Source: TMP-86 sp964247385 (GTDB lineage Bacteria; Pseudomonadota; Gammaproteobacteria; Steroidobacterales; Steroidobacteraceae). From it: a DNA stretch of 64,000 nucleotides. Under the pieces are notes generated by a model that did not search any database, was not told the DNA's origin, and was given only the letters and a program-made list of their open reading frames with translations. Shown in pieces: positions 8,637 through 16,585 of this stretch (positions are counted from its first letter, which is position 1; each line of letters begins with the position of its first letter). The stretch covers positions 124,001 to 188,000 of the forward strand of contig CAXTUB010000001.1 in the NCBI GenBank assembly GCA_964247385.1, read 5' to 3'. A program made the position numbers and the translations under genes.

Positions 8637-10120
8637 TGCGCAAGGAGAAATTATCTGCCGCGATCGTGATCTTCGCGCTCGTCGGTTGCTCGTTTGCTCC
8701 TCCCTATTCTGTTCCGAAAAGCACCGAGGTGCCGTCTTCCTATCGTGAGTCCGCTGACTGGAAAATCGCGGAACCACGCGACCATATCGATCGCGGTGCG
8801 TGGTGGCTTGTGTTTGAAGACCCATCACTCGACGAGTTGGAAAACCAATCGGCTCGCGCCAACCAGACCCTCAAAGCGGCCTTCGCGAGGCTGCAGGAGG
8901 CGCGCGCTGAAACTCGAATTGCTCGTGCCAGCCTTTTTCCAAGCATCTCACTCAATGCCGCGGTCACGCACGCGCGCGGGTCGAGGAACTCGCCAACGCG
9001 CGTGCAGGGCTTCGCAACTGGTGGAAGCTCCGCGGGACGGACTCCGGCGGAAGGAGATTCCGCAAACGGAAACTCCGCGGCGGGTGGGTCGACCACCGGC
9101 AGCGACTTCGTGCTCGAGGCCGATTTATCTTACGAGGTCGATTTGTGGGGCCGCATACGCAACGAGGTCGCCGCGGCGCGAGCCGATGAACAAGCAAGTG
9201 CAGCAGACTTAGCTTCGGTTCGCTTGTCCATCCAAGCGGAGCTCGCCGCGAATTATTTCAGCTTGCGAAGCCTGGACACCCAGCAGCGACTCCTAGAGCA
9301 AACCGTGGTCGACTATTCTCGGCTGCTCGGGCTCGTTCAGACTCTGTTCGATGCGGGCGCGGTGCCGCTCTCGGACGTAGCTCAGGCCGAATCGCAATTT
9401 CACACGGCGCAGACTCAGGCGGCTGATATCCAGTTGATGCGCGCGCAGCTCGAGCACGCCATTGCGGTGCTCGTGGGCGCCAATCCGTCGCTGTTTAGGT
9501 TGGCCCGCAGCCCGCTGGGCGATGATGCCACGCCGCCGCAAATCGATTTGGGCATTCCCTCTGCGTTGCTGCAGCGCAGGCCCGACGTGGCGCGCGCAGA
9601 GCGGCAAGTGGCCGCCGCCAATGCGCAGATCGGGGTGGCGCGTGCGGCGTACTTCCCTCAGTTTCTTCTGAACGCATCCGCCGGTTTCGAAGGCGCACAT
9701 GCGTCCGACTGGATCGGCGCACCGAGCTTGTTGTGGTCCGTAGGGCCGCGAATCACGCTTCCATTGTTCGAAGGCGGCCGGCTCGTTGCGCAGACCGAGC
9801 GCGCAAAGGCCGCTTATGCAGAAGCCGTGGCAATCTACAGAAGCACCGTTCTCACCGCTTACCAAGACGTCGAGGACAATCTTGCCGCCCTCCGGCGCCT
9901 CGAAGATGAGTCGGCAGCTCAAGGACAAGCGCTGGCGGCCGCCAACACGGCGCTGCGCCTTTCGCTGGATCGCTATGAAGCGGGTGTCGTGACGTATATC
10001 GAAGTGGCGACTACGGAAGCCGCGGCGCTGCAGGCGCGGCTCTCCGCCATCAGCATTCGAACCCGACGAATCAATGGCACCGTGTTACTGGTCAAAGCTT
10101 TGGGTGGGGGGTGGCGGTAG
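8636..10120 (+). CDS. Outer-membrane efflux lipoprotein (TolC/OprM, NodT family)
   Basis: A 494-aa outer-membrane factor forming the trimeric channel of the RND system. The lipobox LVGC puts the acylated Cys at residue 18. The family N-terminus follows (YRES..WWLVFEDPSLDELENQ), then two repeated OEP coiled-coil domains, including IPSALLQRRPDVARAERQV, the hallmark of the NodT subfamily. A Gly/Ser/Asn-rich insert at about residues 115-155 is unusual and probably surface-exposed. As the third gene of the operon it completes a pump-adaptor-channel set; the order RND-MFP-OMF is less common than MFP-RND-OMF. Confidence 0.94.
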   Translation: MRKEKLSAAIVIFALVGCSFAPPYSVPKSTEVPSSYRESADWKIAEPRDHIDRGAWWLVFEDPSLDELENQSARANQTLKAAFARLQEARAETRIARASLFPSISLNAAVTHARGSRNSPTRVQGFATGGSSAGRTPAEGDSANGNSAAGGSTTGSDFVLEADLSYEVDLWGRIRNEVAAARADEQASAADLASVRLSIQAELAANYFSLRSLDTQQRLLEQTVVDYSRLLGLVQTLFDAGAVPLSDVAQAESQFHTAQTQAADIQLMRAQLEHAIAVLVGANPSLFRLARSPLGDDATPPQIDLGIPSALLQRRPDVARAERQVAAANAQIGVARAAYFPQFLLNASAGFEGAHASDWIGAPSLLWSVGPRITLPLFEGGRLVAQTERAKAAYAEAVAIYRSTVLTAYQDVEDNLAALRRLEDESAAQGQALAAANTALRLSLDRYEAGVVTYIEVATTEAAALQARLSAISIRTRRINGTVLLVKALGGGWR

Positions 10121-10144
10121 GTTCACGCGCGCCGGACGGACGAA

Positions 10145-10215
10145 AGGCTAGGGTCGGGATCGAACCGGCGTACGCGGCTTTGCAGGCCGCTGCATGACCA
10201 CTCTGCCACCTAGCC
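10145..10215 (-). tRNA. tRNA-Cys(GCA)
   Basis: Cloverleaf with acceptor stem GGCTAGG/CCTAGCC, anticodon stem GCGGC/GCCGC around loop CTGCAAA (anticodon GCA) and U73, as expected for cysteine. Two oddities are visible. The T-stem GCCGG/CCGAC has one C-A mismatch at 50:64. The 3' CCA is not encoded (the bases after U73 read TTC), unlike the tRNA-Gly and tRNA-Leu genes nearby. It would need CCA addition by the nucleotidyltransferase. Confidence 0.9.
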
Positions 10216-10230
10216 ACAAGCGAGCCTAAA

Positions 10231-10306
10231 TGGAGCGGGAAACGAGGCTCGAACTCGCGACCTTAACCTTGGCAAGGTTACGCTCTACCAACTGAGCTAT
10301 TCCCGC
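10231..10306 (-). tRNA. tRNA-Gly(GCC)
   Basis: A 76-nt tRNA with acceptor stem GCGGGAA/TTCCCGC, D-arm GCTC-AGTTGGTA-GAGC, anticodon loop TTGCCAA (anticodon GCC), T-loop TTCGAGC, and encoded CCA. It lies 15 nt upstream of tRNA-Cys and 65 nt downstream of pgsA on the same strand. This reproduces the pgsA-glyW-cysT order known from E. coli and related bacteria. Confidence 0.97.
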
Positions 10307-10371
10307 GCTGACGCGAGCGGCAATTGTACGGCGGCCCGCCTCGGAGTCAACGAGAGCGATCGTGTTTCGGC

Positions 10372-10971
10372 TCAGGAATGCGAGCTGCCGCGCAACTCCG
10401 GCCACGCGATGCGCAGGTATAGAATCATGGACCACAAGGTCAGCACCATGGCCAGCATGCTGAGCGCCAGTCCGGTCATGTAAATCGGCAGGCCAAACAA
10501 ATCCTGCCGGTAGAGCATCATCGAAAGCCCGACGATTTGCGCGATGGTCTTGTATTTGCCCCAGACCGACACGGCGACGCGTCCGCGCGCGCCAATCTCC
10601 GCCATCCATTCGCGCAATGCGGAGACCGCGATCTCGCGTCCTATGATGACTGCGGCCATCAACACGACGAACCAGCGGCTGTCCTTGCTCACGAGCAGCA
10701 CCAGCGCGGTTGCCACGATGAGCTTATCTGCGACCGGATCGAGGAACGCCCCGAGTCTCGAGGTCAGCCTGAGCTTGCGCGCGTAATAGCCATCGAGGCT
10801 GTCGGTGATGCCCGCGATGGCGAAGCCTGCGCAGGCGGCCGGGTCCGCCCAGGCGAAGGGCAAATAAAACAGCACGATGATGGCTGGAATCATGATGATT
10901 CGAAACCAGGTCAACGCGTTCGGCAAGTTGAACGCGGGCTTCGATTCAGCTGCCGGGGTGAAGGTGCTCAT
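10372..10971 (-). CDS. pgsA: CDP-diacylglycerol-glycerol-3-phosphate 3-phosphatidyltransferase
   Basis: Inner-membrane enzyme (199 aa) that transfers the phosphatidyl group from CDP-diacylglycerol to glycerol-3-phosphate, the committed step to phosphatidylglycerol and cardiolipin. The CDP-alcohol phosphatidyltransferase motif is complete: DSLDGYYAR..GAFLDPVADK, with the four Asp that bind the two metal ions. About five or six helices are predicted. The N-terminus LPNALTWFRIIMIPAIIVLF matches PgsA after a 13-residue extension. It overlaps the uvrC stop by 26 nt and is followed by tRNA-Gly and tRNA-Cys. Confidence 0.94.
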   Translation of the reverse strand: MSTFTPAAESKPAFNLPNALTWFRIIMIPAIIVLFYLPFAWADPAACAGFAIAGITDSLDGYYARKLRLTSRLGAFLDPVADKLIVATALVLLVSKDSRWFVVLMAAVIIGREIAVSALREWMAEIGARGRVAVSVWGKYKTIAQIVGLSMMLYRQDLFGLPIYMTGLALSMLAMVLTLWSMILYLRIAWPELRGSSHS

Positions 10972-12826
10972 AGATCACTTGTGCGAGCTCGGGTCCCACG
11001 CCGCGAACCAACGAAAAGTCGTGCGTGCCCGCCCGCAAGATACCTTGCATTCCGCCAAATTGCTTGAGGAGCTCGCGCCGTTTCACCGGGCCCAGTCCAG
11101 GAATGGTTTCGAGAATGGACTGATGATGCCGCTTCGCCCGTTTCCTGCGGTGACCGGAGATGGCAAAGCGATGCGCTTCGTCGCGCACGCGCTGAATCAA
11201 ATGCAACGCGCTCGACTCCGGCGTGAGGATCAACGGAGTGTCCTGGCCATCGATGAACAAACGCTCCTGTCCCGGTCTGCGGTCGGCGCCCTTGGCCACG
11301 CCAACGAGCGCGATTCCAGTGACGTCCAATTCACGCAGAACGCTCGCGGCCTGTGCGAGTTGACCGCGGCCGCCGTCGATGAGGAGCACATCAGGCGCAG
11401 GGAACTCGCCGGCACGCACCCGCCGGTAGCGCCGGCTCAACGCTTGCGCCATGGCGCCGTAGTCATCGCCCGGTTCGATGCCCTCGATGTTGAAGCGTCG
11501 ATACTCGTTCTTGAGCGCACCGTCCGGGCCGAACACCACACAGGACGCAACGGTGTCGGTACCCCCCGTGTGGCTGATATCGAAGCATTCGATACGCCGA
11601 GGCGCTTCGGCGAGGTCGATGACGCGCCGCAGCTCTTCGAGACTTCCCTCGATGCTGGCTCGCCTTGCGCTGCGCATCTTCGCCGACTCATCGGCATTGG
11701 TGCGCATCATGTCGAGCCACCGCGCCCGAAGGCCGCGCACGCCGCTTGCCACACGCACGCGGTGACCGGCCCGCTCGCTCAGAGTCGCTTCCAGCACATC
11801 GGCCTCCTCAAAGCGATGCTCGACGATGATCTCGGGCGGCGGATCGCGTTCGAGATAATACTGGGTCAAAAAACTTGCCAGGACTTCGCTGCGCTCAGCA
11901 AAAGGCGCGGATGGGAACAACGTCGTACTGCCGAGGCTCTTGCCAGCGCGCACGAACATGACCGAGACGACGAAATCGCCGTTGGCACCCGCCACCGCGA
12001 CGATGTCGGCATCGTAACGCTCATCCGACGAGATGGCCTGCTGCGCCTGGATGGTGCGGAGACTTCGAAGCTGATCGCGCAGGCGCGCGGCGGCTTCGAA
12101 ATCCAGCCGCTCAGCGGCGCGTTCCATGCGTGCGCCGAGCTCCTGCGTCACTGTCTCGCTTTGGCCCTCGAGCACCTGCACGGCGCTGCGTACATCACGG
12201 CCATACTCCTCGGGTGAGATCAGAGCCACGCAAGGCGCCGTACATCGCTCGATTTGATATTGCAGACAGGGGCGTGAGCGATTGGCAAAAAAAGAATTTT
12301 CACAGTTTCGCAGGCGAAACAGCTTTTGCATCTCTTGCAGGGTTTGTCGGACCGCCCCGGCGGAAGGATACGGTCCGAAATACCGGCCCGGCTCCTTGCG
12401 AGACCCTCGATAAAACGCCAGACGGGGAAACTCATGATCGGTCGACAAACGCACATAAGGAAAACTCTTGTCATCACGTAACACCACATTGAAGCGCGGG
12501 CGGTGCTCCTTGATGACGTTGTGCTCGAGCAGCAAGGCTTCGATGTCGGAGGCGGTAATGGTGACCTGCATGTCGGCCGTCAGTCGCACCAGCGCCTGGA
12601 CTTTCGGCAGCACGTTGCTCGGCTGAAAATATGAGCTCACGCGGCTCTTCAAGTTACGGGCTTTGCCGACGTACAAGACCTCGCCGCTCGCTGCCAACAT
12701 GCGATAGACCCCGGGTTTTGCCGGGAGCGAATCGACGAACGACCTTGCATCGAATGGTCCGCGCTCAGAGTTTCCATCTGACTTGCGCGCCTCCGCACGA
12801 ATCGAGCCTTCGGGCCCGCCGCTCAT
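10946..12826 (-). CDS. uvrC: Excinuclease ABC subunit C
   Basis: Nucleotide-excision repair nuclease (626 aa) that makes the 3' and 5' incisions with UvrAB. Domains in order: GIY-YIG nuclease (KPGVYRML..EVLYVGKARNLKSRVSSYF, about 35-65), a Cys-rich segment (CLQYQIERCTAPC), a UVR motif (AAERLDFEAAARLRDQL), the RNase H-like C-terminal nuclease (ECFDISHTGGT..DVLLIDGGRGQL), and tandem helix-hairpin-helix motifs (LETIPGLGPVKRRELL..LVRGVGPELAQVI). The reading frame is open upstream; I chose the ATG that overlaps the glycosylase stop (ATGA), giving the family length. Confidence 0.96.
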   Translation of the reverse strand: MSGGPEGSIRAEARKSDGNSERGPFDARSFVDSLPAKPGVYRMLAASGEVLYVGKARNLKSRVSSYFQPSNVLPKVQALVRLTADMQVTITASDIEALLLEHNVIKEHRPRFNVVLRDDKSFPYVRLSTDHEFPRLAFYRGSRKEPGRYFGPYPSAGAVRQTLQEMQKLFRLRNCENSFFANRSRPCLQYQIERCTAPCVALISPEEYGRDVRSAVQVLEGQSETVTQELGARMERAAERLDFEAAARLRDQLRSLRTIQAQQAISSDERYDADIVAVAGANGDFVVSVMFVRAGKSLGSTTLFPSAPFAERSEVLASFLTQYYLERDPPPEIIVEHRFEEADVLEATLSERAGHRVRVASGVRGLRARWLDMMRTNADESAKMRSARRASIEGSLEELRRVIDLAEAPRRIECFDISHTGGTDTVASCVVFGPDGALKNEYRRFNIEGIEPGDDYGAMAQALSRRYRRVRAGEFPAPDVLLIDGGRGQLAQAASVLRELDVTGIALVGVAKGADRRPGQERLFIDGQDTPLILTPESSALHLIQRVRDEAHRFAISGHRRKRAKRHHQSILETIPGLGPVKRRELLKQFGGMQGILRAGTHDFSLVRGVGPELAQVIYEHLHPGS

Positions 12827-13461
12827 AGTTTGGCGACGGCCCGCGCGAACACCGCCTCGAACATGGCCGGCGTGAGTCTGCGTGTCTGTGTGTTGTAGCG
12901 GCTGCAATGATACGAATCGAACAGATCGAAACGATGAACGCGATGCTGCGCGCCGTGCGAGAACGGAAAGTTTCTCGCGCGCTCGCCGAGCGCGCGCAAC
13001 ACCGCTCCGTGCGCGACCACGCCTAACGCGATGATGACGCGGCAGCTCTGCAAGGATTCGAGCTCGGCGCGCAGATAGGCATTGCAATTTCCGACCTCGA
13101 CCGGCAAAGGCTTGTTGTCCGGCGGCAAACACTTCACGGCGTTGGTAATCATTGCCCGGCGCAGCGCCATCGTGGGATTCGCGCCGCCGGCCTCGTCCAA
13201 GGGATTCGATGTCGTGGCCAGCCGGAACTTGTGCAAAGTCTGGTACAAGAGAATTCCAGCAAAGTCGCCGGTAAACGGGCGGCCGGTGCGGTTGGCGCCG
13301 TGCATCCCCGGCGCAAGACCGACAATCAGTAGAGAAGGTTTCTCGGCGCCGAACGATGCAACGGGTCGGCAGTAATAATCCGGATGCGCGATGCGCACCT
13401 CTTCCAAGAACTTAGCCAGCCTGGAACAGCGGCGGCATTCGATGTCGAAGGTGAGAGCCAT
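12823..13461 (-). CDS. Uracil-DNA glycosylase, family 5 (UdgB-like)
   Basis: A 212-aa base-excision repair glycosylase that removes uracil or deaminated bases. Motif 1 is GLAPGMHGANRTGRPFTGD, close to the family-5 pattern GLAPAxHGxNRTGRxFTGD, which lacks the polar catalytic residue of family 4. C9 and C12 (ECRRC) and the Cys in NAVKCLPPDNKP resemble Fe-S cluster ligands of family 4/5 enzymes. The motif-2 region reads SYHCSRYNT where related proteins have HPSRxNT. It is immediately upstream of uvrC with a 4-nt overlap, forming a DNA-repair operon. The family is clear; the base specificity is inferred. Confidence 0.88.
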   Translation of the reverse strand: MALTFDIECRRCSRLAKFLEEVRIAHPDYYCRPVASFGAEKPSLLIVGLAPGMHGANRTGRPFTGDFAGILLYQTLHKFRLATTSNPLDEAGGANPTMALRRAMITNAVKCLPPDNKPLPVEVGNCNAYLRAELESLQSCRVIIALGVVAHGAVLRALGERARNFPFSHGAQHRVHRFDLFDSYHCSRYNTQTRRLTPAMFEAVFARAVAKL

Positions 13462-13473
13462 GCGAAAGAAGAG

Positions 13474-13509
13474 AAAAAAAACGGGCCACGCGTTGATGCG
13501 CGTGGCCCG
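13474..13509 (-). terminator. Rho-independent terminator of the aceBA operon
   Basis: Reading the minus strand, an 11-bp perfect stem (CGGGCCACGCG / CGCGTGGCCCG, 13482-13509) with a 6-nt loop is followed by eight consecutive T. It lies about 60 nt after the aceA stop and just before the glycosylase gene, so it should separate the glyoxylate operon from the repair operon. Confidence 0.93.
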
Positions 13510-13566
13510 CCGTTCATCGCGCTGGACTTTGGACTAACCCGAGCGCAACCGAACTTCAGGCCTATT

Positions 13567-14853
13567 CTACCCATGCGCCTGCTGGAATTGGGCCTCTTCT
13601 GTCGAGCCTTTTAGCGCCGTAATGGATGAGGTACCCGCCGTAACTGTCTGAGTGACATCATCAAAGTATCCCGCTCCGACCTCTCTTTGATGCTTGGTTG
13701 CGGTGTAACCATCTGTTTCCGCAGCAAATTCGGCTTGCTGCAGTGCAACATATGCGCTCATTTGGGATTTCTTATAACCCTTGGCTAGCTGGAACATGGA
13801 GTAGTTCAACGCGTGGAAACCCGCGAGGGTCACGAATTGGAACTTGTATCCCATGGCGCCCAGCTCGCGCTGAAACTTGCCAATCTGCTCATCAGAAAGC
13901 TTCTTTTTCCAATTGAATGAAGGTGAGCAGTTGTAGGCCAACAACTTGCCCGGGAACTCCTTGTGAATACGCTCGGCGAACTGCTTGGCCTCATGAATGT
14001 CGGGCACGCCGGTCTCGCACCACAAGAGGTCGGCATACGGGGCATATGCGAGTCCGCGCGCCACCGCCTGGTCGATCCCCGCTTTCACATAGAAAAACCC
14101 TTCGGCGGTACGATCTTTCGAGCTGATGAACGGCGCATCGCGCGAGTCGACATCGGACGTCAGAAGATTGGCGGACTCTGCATCGGTACGTGCGATCAGC
14201 ACACTCGGGACCCCGCTCACGTCGGCCGCGAGGCGCGCCGCAACGAGCTTGTTGACGGCCTCGGCCGTCGGCACCAGCACTTTACCGCCCATGTGTCCAC
14301 ATTTCTTGGCGGAAGACAACTGATCCTCGAAGTGCACTCCGGCCGCCCCCGCTTCGATCATGCCCTTCATGAGCTCGAAGGCGTTCAACACACCACCGAA
14401 CCCGGCTTCGGCATCGGCGACGATGGGCTTCAGCCAATCGATCGAATCATCCCCTTCAGCATGATGCAACTGATCCGCGCGCAACAGCGTGTTGTTGATC
14501 TTGCGAATGATCTCGGGCACCGAGTTGGCGGGGTACAGTGATTGATCGGGATACATGGCACCGGCCAAGTTGGCGTCGCCCGCGACCTGCCACCCGGATA
14601 AATAGATAGCGTCAAGGCCTGCCTTGACTTGTTGCATGGCTTGGTTGCCGGTCAGCGCGCCCAGTGCATTGACGAACGGCTTCGCGTGCACATAAGTCCA
14701 CAACTTTTCTGCGCCCTGCTTTGCGAGGCTGTGCTCGACTGCGACCGTGCCCCGAAGGCGCACGACGTCCGCCGGCGTATAGGGCCGTTTGACGCCTTTC
14801 CAGCGCGCGTTATCGCTCCACTCTTTCTTCAACTCATCGGCCGACTTCAACAT
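13567..14853 (-). CDS. aceA: Isocitrate lyase
   Basis: Cleaves isocitrate to glyoxylate and succinate, the first step of the glyoxylate shunt (428 aa). The catalytic loop KKCGHMGGKVLVPT is intact, as are the Mg-binding region DAEAGFGG and the ARTDAESA and NCSPSFNW segments. I chose the ATG at 14853, which has AGGAG six bases upstream; an in-frame ATG nine codons earlier lacks this. It lies 19 nt after aceB on the same strand and is followed by a strong terminator. Confidence 0.97.
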   Translation of the reverse strand: MLKSADELKKEWSDNARWKGVKRPYTPADVVRLRGTVAVEHSLAKQGAEKLWTYVHAKPFVNALGALTGNQAMQQVKAGLDAIYLSGWQVAGDANLAGAMYPDQSLYPANSVPEIIRKINNTLLRADQLHHAEGDDSIDWLKPIVADAEAGFGGVLNAFELMKGMIEAGAAGVHFEDQLSSAKKCGHMGGKVLVPTAEAVNKLVAARLAADVSGVPSVLIARTDAESANLLTSDVDSRDAPFISSKDRTAEGFFYVKAGIDQAVARGLAYAPYADLLWCETGVPDIHEAKQFAERIHKEFPGKLLAYNCSPSFNWKKKLSDEQIGKFQRELGAMGYKFQFVTLAGFHALNYSMFQLAKGYKKSQMSAYVALQQAEFAAETDGYTATKHQREVGAGYFDDVTQTVTAGTSSITALKGSTEEAQFQQAHG

Positions 14854-14872
14854 TGCATCTCCTCTTCTCATG

Positions 14873-16477
14873 CTAATCAATCTGCCGGTACGCAGCTAAG
14901 GTCAGAAACTCGGCGAATTCCGTGGCGGCGGTCAAGTCATCCAAGAGCCGAGCCGCGAGCTCGAACTGGCCGCGCGCGAAGACCGCCTCGCTCGATTGGC
15001 TTGCGATGTCTCGCAGGGACTCGGCGAGAATGCGGCGAAACATCTCGAGCGTGATTCTGCGGCCATCATCGAGCACCCCGCGCGGATGCCGAATCCACTG
15101 CCATATCTGCGCACGCGCAATCTCTGCGGTTGCGGCGTCTTCCATCAAATGGTGAATGGGCACGCAGCCGAGGCCCGTGAGCCATGCCGCCAGATAGCGC
15201 AGGCTGACGTCCACGTTGTTGCGCAATCCCGCCTCGGTGATCGTGCCCTCCGGAATGGCGAGTAGATCCTGCGCCCCCACCTCGACATCGTCGCGCAATC
15301 GACCGAGTTGATTGGGGCCTTGGAGCGCCTGATCGAAGATCTGCATGGCGATGGGGACGAGCGCGGGATGTGCGACCCAGGTGCCGTCATGACCGTCGCG
15401 AGCCTCGCGCTCCTTGTCCGCGCGCACCTTGTCCAACGCGAGCTGGTTCGCCAGCGGATCGTTCTTGATCGGAATTTGCGCCGCCATGCCGCCCATGGCG
15501 AGCGCGCGGCGGCGATGGCAAGTCTTGATCAAGAGCTTGGAGTACGAATGCAGAAAATGGGTGGTCATGGTGACCTGACCGCGCTCGGGCAGAACAAAGT
15601 CCGGGCGGCGCGAGAACTTCTTGATGAAGCTGAAGATGTAGTCCCAGCGCCCGCAGTTCAGACCGACGATGTGGTCGCGCAGCTCATACAAAATCTCATC
15701 CATTTCGAAAGCCGCCAAAATGGTCTCGATGAGCACCGTGGCTTTGATGGTGCCGGCCGGCACTTGCGCAAAACGTTCGGCGAAAGCGAATACTTCCGCC
15801 CACAAGCGGCACTCGAGATGGCTTTCGGTCTTGGGAAGATAGAAATACGGTCCGCTCCCCCGACGCATGAGCTCGTCCACGTTATTCGCGAAGTAGAGCG
15901 CGAAATCGACGAATGCGCCCGGCACTTCGTTCTCATCAACGAAAACGTGCTTTTCGTAGAGATGCCAGCCGCGCGGACGCACCATGAGCGTGGCGACGCG
16001 CTCGTTGAGACGGTAGACCTTGCCCTCAGAAGCGAGCGTGATGCTGCGGTTGACGGCATCTCGCAAATTGACCTGTCCTTGAGTGACGTTGGTCCAAGTC
16101 GGGCTGAGGCTGTCCTCGCAATCCGCCATGAACACCCTGGCGCCGGAGTTCAAGGCATTGATGATCATCTTCCGATCGGTCGGGCCCGTGATCTCGACCC
16201 GACGATCCAAGAGATCAGTAGGAATCGGCGCAACCGTCCAATCCGATTCACGCACCTCACGAGTCTGCGGAAGAAAATCGGGCAAAGCACCTGCGTCGAA
16301 GTCAGCGCGGCGCGCCTCGCGCGCGCGCAACAATTCCACAACGCGCGGCGCGAATCGACGATGGAGTGAAACGATGAGCTCTTGTGCTCGTTCGCCGAAG
16401 AGATCGGCAGGCGGCGCCTCCACTAAACGTAAGCCGGGTACCCAGCTCGGTTCTTGCCGCAGAGGGGAGGAGCTCAT
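14873..16477 (-). CDS. aceB: Malate synthase A
   Basis: Condenses glyoxylate with acetyl-CoA to malate, the second glyoxylate-shunt step (534 aa, the size of the A isoform). Diagnostic segments include FMADCEDSLSPTW, MVRPRGWHL, LPKTESHLECRLWAEVF, the family signature DHIVGLNCGRWDYIFS, and a C-terminal domain with the likely catalytic Asp in HHLMEDAATAEIAR. It is the first gene of the aceB-aceA operon. No isocitrate dehydrogenase kinase gene (aceK) is adjacent, unlike in enterics. Neighbouring acetyl-CoA-producing catabolic genes fit its role. Confidence 0.96.
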   Translation of the reverse strand: MSSSPLRQEPSWVPGLRLVEAPPADLFGERAQELIVSLHRRFAPRVVELLRAREARRADFDAGALPDFLPQTREVRESDWTVAPIPTDLLDRRVEITGPTDRKMIINALNSGARVFMADCEDSLSPTWTNVTQGQVNLRDAVNRSITLASEGKVYRLNERVATLMVRPRGWHLYEKHVFVDENEVPGAFVDFALYFANNVDELMRRGSGPYFYLPKTESHLECRLWAEVFAFAERFAQVPAGTIKATVLIETILAAFEMDEILYELRDHIVGLNCGRWDYIFSFIKKFSRRPDFVLPERGQVTMTTHFLHSYSKLLIKTCHRRRALAMGGMAAQIPIKNDPLANQLALDKVRADKEREARDGHDGTWVAHPALVPIAMQIFDQALQGPNQLGRLRDDVEVGAQDLLAIPEGTITEAGLRNNVDVSLRYLAAWLTGLGCVPIHHLMEDAATAEIARAQIWQWIRHPRGVLDDGRRITLEMFRRILAESLRDIASQSSEAVFARGQFELAARLLDDLTAATEFAEFLTLAAYRQID

Positions 16478-16585
16478 CTCTGCGATGATCGTTCAAACAG
16501 CGTCAAAGGAATTGCCCCTCTCGGGGAATCAACGAAGGACTGACTAGAATATCATCTGCGCCCAGACGAAAGATGTAGGTTTAAC

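Noticed and set aside
10877..12217. A 446-codon open frame on the plus strand opposite uvrC
   Set aside because: uvrC on the other strand has complete GIY-YIG, UVR and HhH motifs. High GC content leaves long open antisense frames, and this one has no recognisable motif.
15308..16369. A 353-codon open frame on the plus strand opposite malate synthase
   Set aside because: It lies fully inside aceB, which is clearly real, and has the composition expected of an antisense shadow.
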